Positions 36,454 to 48,487 of a stretch of 64,000 nucleotides of DNA are shown piece by piece (within the stretch, counting starts at the first letter, position 1; each line of letters begins with the position of its first letter). The stretch lies in assembly GCA_948470475.1 (NCBI GenBank), contig OX419345.1, positions 21,044,859-21,108,858 of the forward strand, given 5' to 3'. The DNA comes from Galaxea fascicularis (taxonomy: Eukaryota; Cnidaria; Anthozoa; Scleractinia; Euphylliidae). The notes beneath the pieces are model-generated. The model was not told the DNA's origin. It searched no databases and worked only from the letters and a program-made list of their open reading frames with translations. The position numbers and the translations under genes are program-made.

Positions 36454-39400
36454 AATTTCAACTTTGCTAAAATCTTGCACACAGCTCAAATAAGAATAGA
36501 AATCAAGTTTGCGGAGTTCTTGGAAGCATTTAGACATGATTTCTAGGTTGCTTTTTCAAGTAGGCAAAGTTTAAGCCAAATTCAAAATTTGACTCAAAAG
36601 CATGTGGTCCCCCCTTTGGGTTTGGTCAAAATTTCAACTTTGCTAAAATCTTGCACACAGCTCAAATAAGAATAGAAATCAAGTTTGCGGAGTTCTTGGA
36701 AGCATTTAGACATGATTTCTAGGTTGCTTTTTCAAGTAGGCAAAGTTTAAGCCAAATTCAAAATTTGACTCAAAAGCATGTGGTCCCCCCTTTGGGTTTT
36801 GGTCAAAATTTCAACTTTGCTAAAATCTTGGACACAGCTCAAATAAGAATAGAAATCAAGTTTGCGGAGTTCTTGGAAGCATTTAGACATGATTTCTAGG
36901 TTGCTTTTTCAAGTAGGCAAAGTTTAAGCCAAATTCAAAATTTGACTCAAAAGCATGTGGTCCCCCCTTTGGGTTTTGGTCAAAATTTCAACTTTGCTAA
37001 AATCTTGCAGACAGCTCAAATAAGAATAGAAATCAAGTTTGCGGAGTTCTTGGAAGCATTTAGACATGATTTCTAGGTTCCTTTTTCAAGTAGGCAAAGT
37101 TTAAGCCAAATTCAAAATTTGACTCAAAAGCATGTGGTCCCCCCTTTGGGTTTTGGTCAAAATTTCAACTTTGCTAAAATCTTGCACACAGCTCAAATAA
37201 GAATAGAAATCAAGTTTGCGGAGTTCTTGGAAGCATTTAGACATGATTTCTAGGTTACTTTTTCAAGTAGGCAAAGTTTAAGCCAAATTCAAAATTTGAC
37301 TCAAAAGCATGTGGTCCCCCCTTTGGGTTTTGGTCAAAATTTCAACTTTGCTAAAATCTTGCACACAGCTCAAATAAGAATAGAAATCAAGTTTGCGGAG
37401 TTCTTGGAAGCATTTAGACATGATTTCTAGGTTGCTTTTTCAAGTAGGCAAAGTTTAAGCCAAATTCAAAATTTGACTCAAAAGCATGTGGTCCCCCCTT
37501 TGGGTTTTGGTCAAAATTTCAACTTTGCTAAAATCTTGCACACAGCTCAAATAAGAATAGAAATCAAGTTTGCGGAGTTCTTGGAAGCATTTAGACATGA
37601 TTTCTAGGTTGCTTTTTCAAGTAGGCAAAGTTTAAGCCAAATTCAAAATTTGACTCAAAAGCATGTGGTCCCCCCTTTGGGTTTTGGTCAAAATTTCAAC
37701 TTTGCTAAAATCTTGCACACAGCTCAAATAAGAATAGAAATCAAGTTTGCGGAGTTCTTGGAAGCATTTAGACATGATTTCTAGGTTGCTTTTTCAAGTA
37801 GGCAAAGTTTAAGCCAAATTCAAAATTTGACTCAAAAGCATGTGGTCCCCCCTTTGGGTTTTGGTCAAAATTTCAACTTTGCTAAAATCTTGCACACAGC
37901 TCAAATAAGAATAGAAATCAAGTTTGCGGAGTTCTTGGAAGCATTTAGACATGATTTCTAGGTTGCTTTTTCAAGTAGGCAGAGTTTAAGCCAAATTCAA
38001 AATTTGACTCAAAAGCATGTGGTCCCCCCTTTGGGTTTTGGTCAAAATTTCAACTTTGCTAAAATCTTGCACACAGCTCAAATAAGAATAGAAATCAAGT
38101 TTGCGGAGTTCTTGGAAGCATTTAGACATGATTTCTAGGTTCCTTTTTCAAGTAGGCAAAGTTTAAGCCAAATTCAAAATTTGACTCAAAAGCATGTGGT
38201 CCCCCCTTTGGGTTTGGTCAAAATTTCAACTTTGCTAAAATCTTGCACACAGCTCAAATAAGAATAGAAATCAAGTTTGCGGAGTTCTTGGAAGCATTTA
38301 GACATGATTTCTAGGTTGCTTTTTCAAGTAGGCAAAGTTTAAGCCAAATTCAAAATTTGACTCAAAAGCATGTGGTCCCCCCTTTGGGTTTTGGTCAAAA
38401 TTTCAACTTTGCTAAAATCTTGCACACAGCTCAAATAAGAATAGAAATCAAGTTTGCGGAGTTCTTGGAAGCATTTAGACATGATTTCTAGGTTGCTTTT
38501 TCAAGTAGGCAAAGTTTAAGCCAAATTCAAAATTTGACTCAAAAGCATGTGGTCCCCCCTTTGGGTTTTGGTCAAAATTTCAACTTTGCTAAAATCTTGC
38601 AGACAGCTCAAATAAGAATAGAAATCAAGTTTGCGGAGTTCTTGGAAGCATTTAGACATGATTTCTACCTTCCTTTTTCAAGTAGGCAAAGTTTAAGCCA
38701 AATTCAAAATTTGACTCAAAAGGATGTGGTCCCCCCTTTGGGTTTTGGTCAAAATTTCAACTTTGCTAAAATCTTGCAGACAGCTCAAATAAGAATAGAA
38801 ATCAAGTTTGCGGAGTTCTTGGAAGCATTTAGACATGATTTCTAGGTTGCTTTTTCAAGTAGGCAAAGTTTAAGCCAAATTCAAAATTTGACTCAAAAGC
38901 ATGTGGTCCCCCCTTTGGGTTTTGGTCAAAATTTCAACTTTGCTAAAATCTTGCACACAGCTCAAATAAGAATAGAAATCAAGTTTTCGGAGTTCTTGGA
39001 AGCATTTAGACATGATTTCTAGGTTCCTTTTTCAAGTAGGCAAAGTTTAAGCCAAATTCAAAATTTGACTCAAAAGCATGTGGTCCCCCCTTTGGGTTTT
39101 GGTCAAAATTTCAACTTTGCTAAAATCTTGGACACAGCTCAAATAAGAATAGAAATCAAGTTTGCGGAGTTCTTGGAAGCATTTAGACATGATTTCTAGG
39201 TTGCTTTTTCAAGTAGGCAAAGTTTAAGCCAAATTCAAAATTTGACTCAAAAGCATGTGGTCCCCCCTTTGGGTTTTGGTCAAAATTTCAACTTTGCTAA
39301 AATCTTGCAGAAAGCTCATATAAGAATAGAAATCAAGTTTGCGGAGTTCTTGGAAGCATTTAGACATGATTTCTAGGTTGCTTTTTCAAGTAGGCAAAGT

Positions 39401-42400
39401 TTAAGCCAAATTCAAAATTTGACTCAAAAGCATGTGGTCCCACCCTTTGGGTTTTGGTCAAAATTTCAACTTTGCTAAAATCTTGGACACAGCTCAAATA
39501 AGAATAGAAATCAAGTTTGCGGAGTTCTTGGAAGCATTTAGACATGATTTCTAGGTTGCTTTTTCAAGTAGGCAAAGTTTAAGCCAAATTCAAAATTTGA
39601 CTCAAAAGCATGTGGTCCCCCCTTTGGGTTTTGGTCAAAATTTCAACTTTGCTAAAATCTTGCAGACAGCTCAAAGAAGAATAGAAATAGAGTTTGCGGA
39701 GTTCTTGGAAGCATTTAGACATGATTTCTTGGTTGCTTTTTCAAGTAGGCAAAGTTTAAGCCAAATTCAAAATTTGACTCAAAAGCATGTGGTCCCCCCT
39801 TTGGGTTTTGGTCAAAATTTCAACTTTGCTAAAATCTTGGACACAGCTCAAATAAGAATAGAAATCAAGTTTGCGGAGTTCTTGGAAGCATTTAGACATG
39901 ATTTCTAGGTTGCTTTTTCAAGTAGGCAAAGTTTAAGCCAAATTCAAAATTTGACTCAAAAGCATGTGGTCCCCCCTTTGGGTTTTGGTCAAAATTTCAA
40001 CTTTGCTAAAATCTTGCACACAGCTCAAATAAGAATAGAAATCAAGTTTGCGGAGTTCTTGGAAGCATTTAGACATGATTTCTAGGTTGCTTTTTCAAGT
40101 AGGCAAAGTTTAAGCCAAATTCAAAATTTGACTCAAAAGCATGTGGTCCCCCCTTTGGGTTTTGGTCAAAATTTCAACTTTGCTAAAATCTTGCACACAG
40201 CTCAAATAAGAATAGAAATCAAGTTTGCGGAGTTCTTGGAAGCATTTAGACATGATTTCTAGGTTGCTTTTTCAAGTAGGCAAAGTTTAAGCCAAATTCA
40301 AAATTTGACTCAAAAGCATGTGGTCCCCCCTTTGGGTTTTGGTCAAAATTTCAACTTTGCTAAAATCTTGCACACAGCTCAAATAAGAATAGAAATCAAG
40401 TTTGCGGAGTTCTTGGAAGCATTTAGACATGATTTCTAGGTTGCTTTTTCAAGTAGGCAAAGTTTAAGCCAAATTCAAAATTTGACTCAAAAGCATGTGG
40501 TCCCCCCTTTGGGTTTTGGTCAAAATTTCAACTTTGCTAAAATCTTGCACACAGCTCAAATAAGAATAGAAATCAAGTTTGCGGAGTTCTTGGAAGCATT
40601 TAGACATGATTTCTAGGTTGCTTTTTCAAGTAGGCAAAGTTTAAGCCAAATTCAAAATTTGACTCAAAAGGATGTGGTCCCCCCTTTGGGTTTTGGTCAA
40701 AATTTCAACTTTGCTAAAATCTTGGACACAGCTCAAATAAGAATAGAAATCAAGTTTGCGGAGTTCTTGGAAGCATTTAGACATGATTTCTAGGTTCCTT
40801 TTTCAAGTAGGCAAAGTTTAAGCCAAATTCAAAATTTGACTCAAAAGCATGTGGTCCCCCCTTTGGGTTTTGGTCAAAATTTCAACTTTGCTAAAATCTT
40901 GCACACAGCTCAAATAAGAATAGAAATCAAGTTTGCGGAGTTCTTGGAAGCATTTAGACATGATTTCTAGGTTGCTTTTTCAAGTAGGCAAAGTTTAAGC
41001 CAAATTCAAAATTTGACTCAAAAGCATGTGGTCCCCCCTTTGGGTTTTGGTCAAAATTTCAACTTTGCTAAAATCTTGCAGACAGCTCAAATAAGAATAG
41101 AAATCAAGTTTGCGGAGTTCTTGGAAGCATTTAGACATGATTTCTAGGTTCCTTTTTCAAGTAGGCAAAGTTTAAGCCAAATTCAAAATTTGACTCAAAA
41201 GCATGTGGTCCCTCCTTTGGGTTTTGGTCAAAATTTCAACTTTGCTAAAATCTTGCACACAGCTCAAATAAGAATAGAAATCAAGTTTGCGGAGTTCTTG
41301 GAAGCATTTAGACATGATTTCTAGCTTCCTTTTTCAAGTAGGCAAAGTTTAAGCCAAATTCAAAATTTGACTCAAAAGCATGTGGTCCCCCCTTTGGGTT
41401 TTGGTCAAAATTTCAACTTTGCTAAAATCTTGCACACAGCTCAAATAAGAATAGAAATCAAGTTTGCGGAGTTCTTGGAAGCATTTAGACATGATTTCTA
41501 GGTTGCTTTTTCAAGTAGGCAAAGTTTAAGCCAAATTCAAAATTTGACTCAAAAGCATGTGGTCCCCCCTTTGGGTTTTGGTCAAAATTTCAACTTTGCT
41601 AAAATCTTGCACACAGCTCAAATAAGAATAGAAATCAAGTTTGCGGAGTTCTTGGAAGCATTTAGACATGATTTCTAGGTTCCTTTTTCAAGTAGGCAAA
41701 GTTTAAGCCAAATTCAAAATTTGACTCAAAAGGATGTGGTCCCCCCTTTGGGTTTTGGTCAAAATTTCAACTTTGCTAAAATCTTGCAGACAGCTCAAAT
41801 AAGAATAGAAATCAAGTTTGCGGAGTTCTTGGAAGCATTTAGACATGATTTCTAGGTTGCTTTTTCAAGTAGGCAAAGTTTAAGCCAAATTCAAAATTTG
41901 ACTCAAAAGCATGTGGTCCCCCCTTTGGGTTTTGGTCAAAATTTCAACTTTGCTAAAATCTTGCACACAGCTCAAATAAGAATAGAAATCAAGTTTGCGG
42001 AGTTCTTGGAAGCATTTAGACATGATTTCTAGGTTCCTTTTTCAAGTAGGCAAAGTTTAAGCCAAATTCAAAATTTGACTCAAAAGCATGTGGTCCCTCC
42101 TTTGGGTTTTGGTAAAAATTTCAACTTTGCTAAAATCTTGCACACAGCTCAAATAAGAATAGAAATCAAGTTTGCGGAGTTCTTGGAAGCATTTAGACAT
42201 GATTTCTAGGTTGCTTTTTCAAGTAGGCAAAGTTTAAGCCAAATTCAAAATTTGACTCAAAAGCATGTGGTCCCCCCTTTGGGTTTTGGTCAAAATTTCA
42301 ACTTTGCTAAAATCTTGCACACAGCTCAAATAAGAATAGAAATCAAGTTTGCGGAGTTCTTGGAAGCATTTAGACATGATTTCTAGGTTGCTTTTTCAAG

Positions 42401-43000
42401 TAGGCAAAGTTTAAGCCAAATTCAAAATTTGACTCAAAAGCATGTGGTCCCCCCTTTGGGTTTTGGTCAAAATTTCAACTTTGCTAAAATCTTGGACACA
42501 GCTCAAATAAGAATAGAAATCAAGTTTGCGGAGTTCTTGGAAGCATTTAGACATGATTTCTAGGTTGCTTTTCAAGTAGGCAAAGTTTAAGCCAAATTCA
42601 AAATTTGACTCAAAAGGATGTGGTCCCCCCTTTGGGTTTTGGTCAAAATTTCAACTTTGCTAAAATCTTGGACACAGCTCAAATAAGAATAGAAATCAAG
42701 TTTGCGGAGTTCTTGGAAGCATTTAGACATGATTTCTAGGTTGCTTTTTCAAGTAGGCAAAGTTTAAGCCAAATTCAAAATTTGACTCAAAAGCATGTGG
42801 TCCCCCCTTTGGGTTTTGGTCAAAATTTCAACTTTGCTAAAATCTTGCACACAGCTCAAATAAGAATAGAAATCAAGTTTGCGGAGTTCTTGGAAGCATT
42901 TAGACATGATTTCTAGCTTGCTTTTTAAAGTAGGCAAAGTTTAAGCCAAATTCAAAATTTGACTCAAAAGCATGTGGTCCCCCCTTTGGGTTTTGGTCAA
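36454..43000 (+). repeat. 35-monomer tandem duplication unit, copy 2, with two extra monomers
   Basis: This copy is 6,547 bp, or 37 monomers. It follows copy 1 without a gap and matches its order for monomers 1-16 (36454-39283). Two extra monomers follow (39284-39638), and then positions 17-35 of copy 1 match 39639-43000. Besides the insertion, the one scored difference is the type of the ggtaaaaa monomer: Q at 35393 and C at 41940. The three 176-bp monomers are retained at 36454, 38046 and 42471. Confidence 0.93.
39284..39461 (+). repeat. Outlier 178-bp monomer
   Basis: This is the only monomer longer than 177 bp: the C-tract reads cccaccc, a one-base A insertion. It also has cagaaagctcatataag at 25-41, adding private changes at 29 and 36. 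With the next monomer (39462-39638) it forms the two-monomer segment missing from the first 35-monomer copy. The insertion shifts every reading frame. On the minus strand this leaves a 61-codon open stretch at 39360-39545 that has no other support and is not a gene. Confidence 0.88.
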
Positions 43001-43624
43001 AATTTCAACTTTGCTAAAATCTTGCACACAGCTCAAATAAGAATAGAAATCAAGTTTGCGGAGTTCTTGGAAGCATTTAGATATGATTTCTACGTTGCTT
43101 TTTCAAGTAGGCAAAGTTTAAGCCAAATTCAAAATTTGACTCAAAAGCATGTGGTCCCCCCTTTGGGTTTTGGTCAAAATTTCAACTTTGCTAAAATCTT
43201 GCACACAGCTCAAATAAGAATAGAAATCAAGTTTGCGGAGTTCTTGGAAGCATTTAGACATGATTTCTAGCTTGCTTTTTAAAGTAGGCAAAGTTTAAGC
43301 CAAATTCAAAATTTGACTCAAAAGCATGTGGTCCCCCCTTTGGGTTTTGGTCAAAATTTCAACTTTGCTAAAATCTTGCACACAGCTCAAATAAGAATAG
43401 AAATCAAGTTTGCGGAGTTCTTGGAAGCATTTAGATATGATTTCTACGTTGCTTTTTCAAGTAGGCAAAGTTTAAGCCAAATTCAAAATTTGACTCAAAA
43501 GCATGTGGTCCCCCCTTTGGGTTTTGGTCAAAATTTCAACTTTGCTAAAATCTTGCACACAGCTCAAATAAGAATAGAAATCAAGTTTGCGGAGTTCTTG
43601 GAAGCATTTAGACATGATTTCTAG
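42959..43624 (+). other. Two adjacent stop-loss open frames; not considered genes
   Basis: Frames at 42959-43270 and 43313-43624 give identical 103-codon translations and lie 354 bp apart, because the two tacg monomers belong to tandem dimers. Similar frames occur at 44729, 45083, 47030, 50216, 52693, 56056, 56410, 57118, 58888, 60658, 61012, 61720 and 63667, each 312 bp long. All begin at TTG in the monomer before the mutated one and end at the TAG of the mutated monomer's right neighbour. I regard them as passengers of satellite amplification. Confidence 0.85.
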
Positions 43625-45301
43625 GTTCCTTTTTCAAGTAGGCAAAGTTTAAGCCAAATTCAAAATTTGACTCAAAAGCATGTGGTCCCTCCTTTGGGTT
43701 TTGGTCAAAATTTCAACTTTGCTAAAATCTTGCACACAGCTCAAATAAGAATAGAAATCAAGTTTGCGGAGTTCTTGGAAGCATTTAGACATGATTTCTA
43801 GGTTCCTTTTTCAAGTAGGCAAAGTTTAAGCCAAATTCAAAATTTGACTCAAAAGCATGTGGTCCCTCCTTTGGGTTTTGGTCAAAATTTCAACTTTGCT
43901 AAAATCTTGCACACAGCTCAAATAAGAATAGAAATCAAGTTTGCGGAGTTCTTGGAAGCATTTAGACATGATTTCTAGGTTGCTTTTTCAAGTAGGCAAA
44001 GTTTAAGCCAAATTCAAAATTTGACTCAAAAGCATGTGGTCCCCCCTTTGGGTTTTGGTCAAAATTTCAACTTTGCTAAAATCTTGCACACAGCTCAAAT
44101 AAGAATAGAAATCAAGTTTGCGGAGTTCTTGGAAGCATTTAGACATGATTTCTAGGTTGCTTTTTCAAGTAGGCAAAGTTTAAGCCAAATTCAAAATTTG
44201 ACTCAAAAGGATGTGGTCCCCCCTTTGGGTTTTGGTCAAAATTTCAACTTTGCTAAAATCTTGCACACAGCTCAAATAAGAATAGAAATCAAGTTTGCGG
44301 AGTTCTTGGAAGCATTTAGACATGATTTCTAGGTTGCTTTTTCAAGTAGGCAAAGTTTAAGCCAAATTCAAAATTTGACTCAAAAGCATGTGGTCCCCCC
44401 TTTGGGTTTTGGTCAAAATTTCAACTTTGCTAAAATCTTGCACACAGCTCAAATAAGAATAGAAATCAAGTTTGCGGAGTTCTTGGAAGCATTTAGACAT
44501 GATTTCTAGGTTCCTTTTTCAAGTAGGCAAAGTTTAAGCCAAATTCAAAATTTGACTCAAAAGCATGTGGTCCCTCCTTTGGGTTTTGGTCAAAATTTCA
44601 ACTTTGCTAAAATCTTGCACACAGCTCAAATAAGAATAGAAATCAAGTTTGCGGAGTTCTTGGAAGCATTTAGACATGATTTCTAGGTTGCTTTTTCAAG
44701 TAGGCAAAGTTTAAGCCAAATTCAAAATTTGACTCAAAAGCATGTGGTCCCCCCTTTGGGTTTTGGTCAAAATTTCAACTTTGCTAAAATCTTGCACACA
44801 GCTCAAATAAGAATAGAAATCAAGTTTGCGGAGTTCTTGGAAGCATTTAGATATGATTTCTACGTTGCTTTTTCAAGTAGGCAAAGTTTAAGCCAAATTC
44901 AAAATTTGACTCAAAAGCATGTGGTCCCCCCTTTGGGTTTTGGTCAAAATTTCAACTTTGCTAAAATCTTGCACACAGCTCAAATAAGAATAGAAATCAA
45001 GTTTGCGGAGTTCTTGGAAGCATTTAGACATGATTTCTAGGTTGCTTTTTCAAGTAGGCAAAGTTTAAGCCAAATTCAAAATTTGACTCAAAAGCATGTG
45101 GTCCCCCCTTTGGGTTTTGGTCAAAATTTCAACTTTGCTAAAATCTTGCACACAGCTCAAATAAGAATAGAAATCAAGTTTGCGGAGTTCTTGGAAGCAT
45201 TTAGATATGATTTCTACGTTGCTTTTTCAAGTAGGCAAAGTTTAAGCCAAATTCAAAATTTGACTCAAAAGGATGTGGTCCCCCCTTTGGGTTTTGGTCA
45301 A
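43001..45301 (+). repeat. Array domain VII: mosaic with alternating stop-loss monomers
   Basis: Thirteen monomers between the two large tandem duplications. Monomers at 43001, 43355, 44771 and 45125 carry gatatga with tacgttg (stop lost, new CpG at 93-94). The first pair alternates with gcttgctttttaaag monomers (42824, 43178), giving a 354-bp dimer repeated twice across 42824-43531. Monomers at 43532, 43709 and 44417 have ggttcc with ggtccctcc. No gene is visible. Confidence 0.85.
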
Positions 45302-48300
45302 AATTTCAACTTTGCTAAAATCTTGGACACAGCTCAAATAAGAATAGAAATCAAGTTTGCGGAGTTCTTGGAAGCATTTAGACATGATTTCTAGCTTGCT
45401 TTTTAAAGTAGGCAAAGTTTAAGCCAAATTCAAAATTTGACTCAAAAGGATGTGGTCCCCCCTTTGGGTTTTGGTCAAAATTTCAACTTTGCTAAAATCT
45501 TGGACACAGCTCAAATAAGAATAGAAATCAAGTTTGCGGAGTTCTTGGAAGCATTTAGACATGATTTCTAGGTTGCTTTTTCAAGTAGGCAAAGTTTAAG
45601 CCAAATTCAAAATTTGACTCAAAAGCATGTGGTCCCCCCTTTGGGTTTTGGTCAAAATTTCAACTTTGCTAAAATCTTGGACACAGCTCAAATAAGAATA
45701 GAAATCAAGTTTGCGGAGTTCTTGGAAGCATTTAGACATGATTTCTAGGTTGCTTTTTCAAGTAGGCAAAGTTTAAGCCAAATTCAAAATTTGACTCAAA
45801 AGCATGTGGTCCCCCCTTTGGGTTTTGGTCAAAATTTCAACTTTGCTAAAATCTTGCACACAGCTCAAATAAGAATAGAAATCAAGTTTGCGGAGTTCTT
45901 GGAAGCATTTAGACATGATTTCTAGGTTGCTTTTTCAAGTAGGCAAAGTTTAAGCCAAATTCAAAATTTGTTTCAAAAGCATGTGGTCCCCCCTTTGGGT
46001 TTTGGTCAAAATTTCAACTTTGCTAAAATCTTGCAGACAGCTCAAATAAGAATAGAAATCAAGTTTGCGGAGTTATTGGAAGCATTTAGACATGATTTCT
46101 AGGTTGCTTTTTCAAGTAGGCAAAGTTTAAGCCAAATTCAAAATTTGACTCAAAAGCATGTGGTCCCCCCTTTGGGTTTTGGTCAAAATTTCAACTTTGC
46201 TAAAATCTTGCACACAGCTCAAATAAGAATAGAAATCAAGTTTGCGGAGTTCTTGGAAGCATTTAGACATGATTTCTAGGTTGCTTTTTCAAGTAGGCAA
46301 AGTTTAAGCCAAATTCAAAATTTGACTCAAAAGCATGTGGTCCCCCCTTTGGGTTTTGGTCAAAATTTCAACTTTGCTAAAATCTTGCACACAGCTCAAA
46401 TAAGAATAGAAATCAAGTTTGCGGAGTTCTTGGAAGCATTTAGACATGATTTCTAGGTTGCTTTTTCAAGTAGGCAAAGTTTAAGCCAAATTGAAAATTT
46501 GTTTCAAAAGCATGTGGTCCCCCCTTTGGGTTTTGGTCAAAATTTCAACTTTGCTAAAATCTTGCAGACAGCTCAAATAAGAATAGAAATCAAGTTTGCG
46601 GAGTTCTTGGAAGCATTTAGACATGATTTCTAGGTTCCTTTTTCAAGTAGGCAAAGTTTAAGCCAAATTCAAAATTTGACTCAAAAGCATGTGGTCCCCC
46701 CTTTGGGTTTTGGTCAAAATTTCAACTTTGCTAAAATCTTGCACACAGCTCAAATAAGAATAGAAATCAAGTTTGCGGAGTTCTTGGAAGCATTTAGACA
46801 TGATTTCTAGGTTGCTTTTTCAAGTAGGCAAAGTTTAAGCCAAATTCAAAATTTGACTCAAAAGCATGTGGTCCCCCCTTTGGGTTTTGGTCAAAATTTC
46901 AACTTTGCTAAAATCTTGGACACAGCTCAAATAAGAATAGAAATCAAGTTTGCGGAGTTCTTGGAAGCATTTAGACATGATTTCTAGGTTCCTTTTTTAA
47001 GTAGGCAAAGTTTAAGCCAAATTCAAAATTTGACTCAAAAGCATGTGGTCCCCCCTTTGGGTTTTGGTCAAAATTTCAACTTTGCTAAAATCTTGGACAC
47101 AGCTCAAATAAGAATAGAAATCAAGTTTGCGGAGTTCTTGGAAGCATTTAGATATGATTTCTACGTTGCTTTTTCAAGTAGGCAAAGTTTAAGCCAAATT
47201 CAAAATTTGACTCAAAAGCATGTGGTCCCCCCTTTGGGTTTTGGTCAAAATTTCAACTTTGCTAAAATCTTGCACACACCACAAATAAGAATAGAAATCA
47301 AGTTTGCGGAGTTCTTGGAAGCATTTAGACATGATTTCTAGGTTGCTTTTTCAAGTAGGCAAAGTTTAAGCCAAATTCAAAATTTGACTCAAAAGCATGT
47401 GGTCCCCCCTTTGGGTTTTGGTCAAAATTTCAACTTTGCTAAAATCTTGCACACAGCTCAAATAAGAATAGAAATCAAGTTTGCGGAGTTCTTGGAAGCA
47501 TTTAGACATGATTTCTAGGTTGCTTTTTCAAGTAGGCAAAGTTTAAGCCAAATTCAAAATTTGACTCAAAAGCATGTGGTCCCCCCTTTGGGTTTTGGTC
47601 AAAATTTCAACTTTGCTAAAATCTTGGACACAGCTCAAATAAGAATAGAAATCAAGTTTGCGGAGTTCTTGGAAGCATTTAGACATGATTTCTAGGTTGC
47701 TTTTTCAAGTAGGCAAAGTTTAAGCCAAATTCAAAATTTGACTCAAAAGCATGTGGTCCCCCCTTTGGGTTTTGGTCAAAATTTCAACTTTGCTAAAATC
47801 TTGCACACAGCTCAAATAAGAATAGAAATCAAGTTTGCGGAGTTCTTGGAAGCATTTAGACATGATTTCTAGGTTGCTTTTTCAAGTAGGCAAAGTTTAA
47901 GCCAAATTCAAAATTTGACTCAAAAGCATGTGGTCCCTCCTTTGGGTTTTGGTCAAAATTTCAACTTTGCTAAAATCTTGCACACAGCTCAAATAAGAAT
48001 AGAAATCAAGTTTGCGGAGTTCTTGGAAGCATTTAGACATGATTTCTAGGTTGCTTTTTCAAGTAGGCAAAGTTTAAGCCAAATTCAAAATTTGACTCAA
48101 AAGCATGTGGTCCCCCCTTTGGGTTTTGGTCAAAATTTCAACTTTGCTAAAATCTTGCACACAGCTCAAATAAGAATAGAAATCAAGTTTGCGGAGTTCT
48201 TGGAAGCATTTAGACATGATTTCTAGGTTCCTTTTTCAAGTAGGCAAAGTTTAAGCCAAATTCAAAATTTGACTCAAAAGCATGTGGTCCCCCCTTTGGG

Positions 48301-48487
48301 TTTTGGTCAAAATTTCAACTTTGCTAAAATCTTGGACACAGCTCAAATAAGAATAGAAATCAAGTTTGCGGAGTTCTTGGAAGCATTTAGACATGATTTC
48401 TAGGTTGCTTTTTCAAGTAGGCAAAGTTTAAGCCAAATTCAAAATTTGACTCAAAAGCATGTGGTCCCCCCTTTGGGTTTTGGTCAA
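45302..48487 (+). repeat. 18-monomer (3,186-bp) tandem duplication unit, copy 1
   Basis: Eighteen 177-bp monomers. Ordered private markers are: G with gcttgctttttaaag and ggat; atttgtttc (139-140); gagttattgg; attgaaaatttgtttc; ccttttttaag; gatatga with tacg; caccac at 29-34; and ggtccctcc. Every marker recurs in the same order 3,186 bp downstream. A shorter relative of the unit's middle (tacg monomer then caccac monomer) is at 52735-53088, and one of its end (ggtccctcc, C, ggttcc, G) is at 54151-54858. Confidence 0.95.

Noticed and set aside
39360..39545. Minus-strand open frame of 61 codons
   Set aside because: It results from the one-base A insertion in the 178-bp monomer, which shifts frames on the reverse strand. 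Nothing else supports it.
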